Assembly: GCA_009929855.1 (NCBI GenBank)
Contig: RZZN01000037.1
Location: forward strand, 1-36,050
Source: Gammaproteobacteria bacterium
Lineage (GTDB): Bacteria > Pseudomonadota > Gammaproteobacteria > Chromatiales > Chromatiaceae
DNA length: 36,050 nt
Direction: 5' to 3'
Position numbers and translations under genes: made by a program
The notes under the pieces: model-generated
What the model was told of the DNA's origin: nothing
Database searches by the model: none
What the model saw: the letters and a program-made list of their open reading frames with translations, nothing else
In this document: piece after piece, positions 34,674 to 36,050 of the stretch
Layout of the letters: every line of letters starts with the position of its first letter
Numbering within the stretch: position 1 is the first letter of the stretch

Positions 34674-35705
34674 ATGTCAATCTCTCGCCGCATGCTGTAC
34701 CGCGACCTTCGTCTCATCCTCATGCTGACGAGCGCGATCCTCCTTTCGGCCCTGCTCGGTTGCGTGCCATCGGGTGCGCAGCGCTCGGCGGAGAGTCTCG
34801 ATCCAGGTTCGGCCGAGTCATCGCTCGCGAATACGACCGCGCCGCTCGATGCCGTCTATGTCGGTGAAAAGGTCTGCCTCGAATGTCACGAGCATGCCGA
34901 CACTCATTTCGCGCAGACGCTCCATGCCAAGGCCTTTAGGGCGAATCCCCGCACGCCTCAGCAGACCGAGGTGTGCGAAGCCTGTCACGGCCCAGGGTCA
35001 CGACATGTCCAGGAAACCTGGGACAAGCGTTTGATCATCGGCTTCACACGCAATTGGGAAACGCCGGTCGCGATCCAGAACGCGCAATGTCTCGCCTGTC
35101 ATCAGGGGGGGCAGCGTCTGCATTGGATCGGCTCGACACACGACACCAATAAGATCGCCTGCAGCGATTGCCACAACCCCATGGCAAAAGGATCAACGAG
35201 CGGGTTGCTGCGCGCTGACACGATCAGCGAGACCTGCTACAGCTGTCATCCCAAGCAGCGCGCTGATTTTCGCAAACGCTCTCACATGCCGCTCTCCGAG
35301 GGTCATATGAGCTGTGTGGACTGTCATAATCCCCATGGATCAAGGACACGTCCGATGCTCAAGGCCGACACGCTCAACGAGGTCTGTTATGCCTGTCATG
35401 CCGAAAAGCGCGGTCCCTTCCTTTGGGAGCACGCACCAGTTCGCGAGAGCTGCGCCAATTGTCATCTCCCGCATGGCTCCAATCACGACAAGCTATTGGT
35501 GACCACGCGTCCATTCCTGTGCCAGCAGTGCCATAGTCCGTCGGTCGGTCACCCTGGCCAGTTCTTCAACGCGAGCCAGACCGCGGCCAATGGCATGCTG
35601 CCCGGGATCAACTCGAATCCGCGCATCATCGGACGTTCCTGTCAGAACTGTCATACCCAGATTCATGGCAGCAATCACCCGTCCGGCGCCCGCTGGCAAC
35701 GGTGA
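34674..35705 (+). CDS. Decaheme c-type cytochrome, MtrA/DmsE family
   Basis: The 343-residue protein has exactly ten C-x-x-C-H heme sites: CLECH, CEACH, CLACH, CSDCH, CYSCH, CVDCH, CYACH, CANCH, CQQCH and CQNCH. Spacing and phrases such as HAKAF, CEACHGPGSRHV, CVDCHNPHG and CANCHLPHGSNH match MtrA/DmsE/PioA decahemes, which carry electrons from the periplasm through an outer-membrane MtrB-type barrel. The N-terminus (RLILMLTSAILLSALLGC, Cys30) looks like a lipoprotein signal; Leu at -2 is less usual. The ATG at 34674 precedes that signal; an in-frame GTG at 34596 would put 26 polar residues before it. The ribosome site is weak. An exported protein gene follows after 94 bases. Likely roles are iron/mineral electron exchange or extracellular respiration; direction cannot be told. 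Confidence 0.93.
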   Translation: MSISRRMLYRDLRLILMLTSAILLSALLGCVPSGAQRSAESLDPGSAESSLANTTAPLDAVYVGEKVCLECHEHADTHFAQTLHAKAFRANPRTPQQTEVCEACHGPGSRHVQETWDKRLIIGFTRNWETPVAIQNAQCLACHQGGQRLHWIGSTHDTNKIACSDCHNPMAKGSTSGLLRADTISETCYSCHPKQRADFRKRSHMPLSEGHMSCVDCHNPHGSRTRPMLKADTLNEVCYACHAEKRGPFLWEHAPVRESCANCHLPHGSNHDKLLVTTRPFLCQQCHSPSVGHPGQFFNASQTAANGMLPGINSNPRIIGRSCQNCHTQIHGSNHPSGARWQR

Positions 35706-35799
35706 AGATCCAGACGTCTTGATCCTACATCATTCAGGTCGATATGCGCGCCGGCCGATATCTTCGACCGAGCCGATCTTGCGCCGGAGGTATGCTGAA

Positions 35800-36050
35800 A
35801 TGAACGAACAATTTCGACTCAAGGTCCTGACGTGCTGTATCGGTGCGGCACTTGGGAGCGTATCGCTCATGAGCGCGCGCGCCGATTCCGGTGTCGGGGT
35901 CGATACTGTACTCGGTAACTCACTCAATCCAGGCCTGTTGACCACTGTTCCTGGCTCTCCCGGATTTCAGGGGAAATTAAATAGCAAAAGAAACAGACTG
36001 TTAGGGACATTTTTCCGTACACATCGACTTCGAAAGCGACTGGGCGTTAA
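35800..36050 (+). CDS. N-terminus of an exported protein, cut by the window end or an insertion
   Basis: Translation from ATG at 35800 (GGAGG nine bases upstream) gives a Sec signal (FRLKVLTCCIGAALGSVSLM) likely cut after SARA, then a mature start DSGVGVDTVLGNSLNPG. In MtrA-type loci the next gene often encodes the MtrB/PioB outer-membrane barrel, and an exported protein fits, but I see no barrel-specific motif. After about residue 57 (SPGFQG) the frame becomes Lys/Arg-rich (KLNSKRNRLLGTFFRTHRLR), unlike an exported protein. There the DNA turns AT-rich, so the gene may be interrupted near 35970. No stop is reached before the window ends. Confidence 0.6.
   Translation, partial: MNEQFRLKVLTCCIGAALGSVSLMSARADSGVGVDTVLGNSLNPGLLTTVPGSPGFQGKLNSKRNRLLGTFFRTHRLRKRLGV
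35970..36050. mobile_element. Possible end of an unidentified insertion element
   Basis: From about 35970 the base composition shifts abruptly to AT-rich and the reading frame of the exported protein loses sense. TGTTAGGGACATTTTTCC at 35999 resembles the TG-starting ends of several IS families, but the second end is outside the window, so no family can be named. Confidence 0.3.

Overview
The window looks like chromosomal DNA from a GC-rich gammaproteobacterium. The protein sequences, above all the Nuo subunits, the standard tmRNA tag ANDDNYALAA and the gene order smpB / tpiA-secG-tRNA-Leu-nuoA-N, suggest a Chromatiales-type (purple sulfur bacterium-like) organism. That assignment rests on recognised families and not on a database search.

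Left part (1-7092), accessory DNA. This holds a type I restriction cluster (hsdS, hsdR; no hsdM in the window). An IS630-family element with a frameshifted transposase sits exactly in the hsdR stop codon. Beyond it are a 5'-truncated HTH gene, a DinJ/YafQ-type toxin-antitoxin pair with a coupled zinc-ribbon gene, and a roughly 250-bp gene-free stretch with hairpins and a 20-bp tandem repeat. The block ends at the 3' end of ssrA (tmRNA), a classic island integration point.

Central part (7057-26809), core genome. In order: ssrA with its terminator, smpB, then divergently tpiA and secG (with a long acidic tail), tRNA-Leu(GAG) and a terminator. A complete 14-gene nuoABCDEFGHIJKLMN operon for respiratory complex I follows, then dapA and bamC (outer-membrane assembly lipoprotein).

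Right part (26810-36050), lineage-specific genes. These are a small possible PC4-like protein, an ankyrin-repeat lipoprotein, a large secreted S1-type serine protease carrying seven 41-residue FG-GAP-like repeats, a two-TM protein, a DUF3422 membrane protein and a divergent AraC-family regulator. Last come a decaheme MtrA/DmsE-type cytochrome c with a possible lipoprotein signal, and the start of an exported protein whose frame and base composition break near 35970, possibly at an insertion element. The cytochrome locus, with shared TGACA half-sites upstream of both the AraC gene and the cytochrome, is the best candidate for an unusual system (electron exchange across the outer membrane), but the partner genes lie outside the window.
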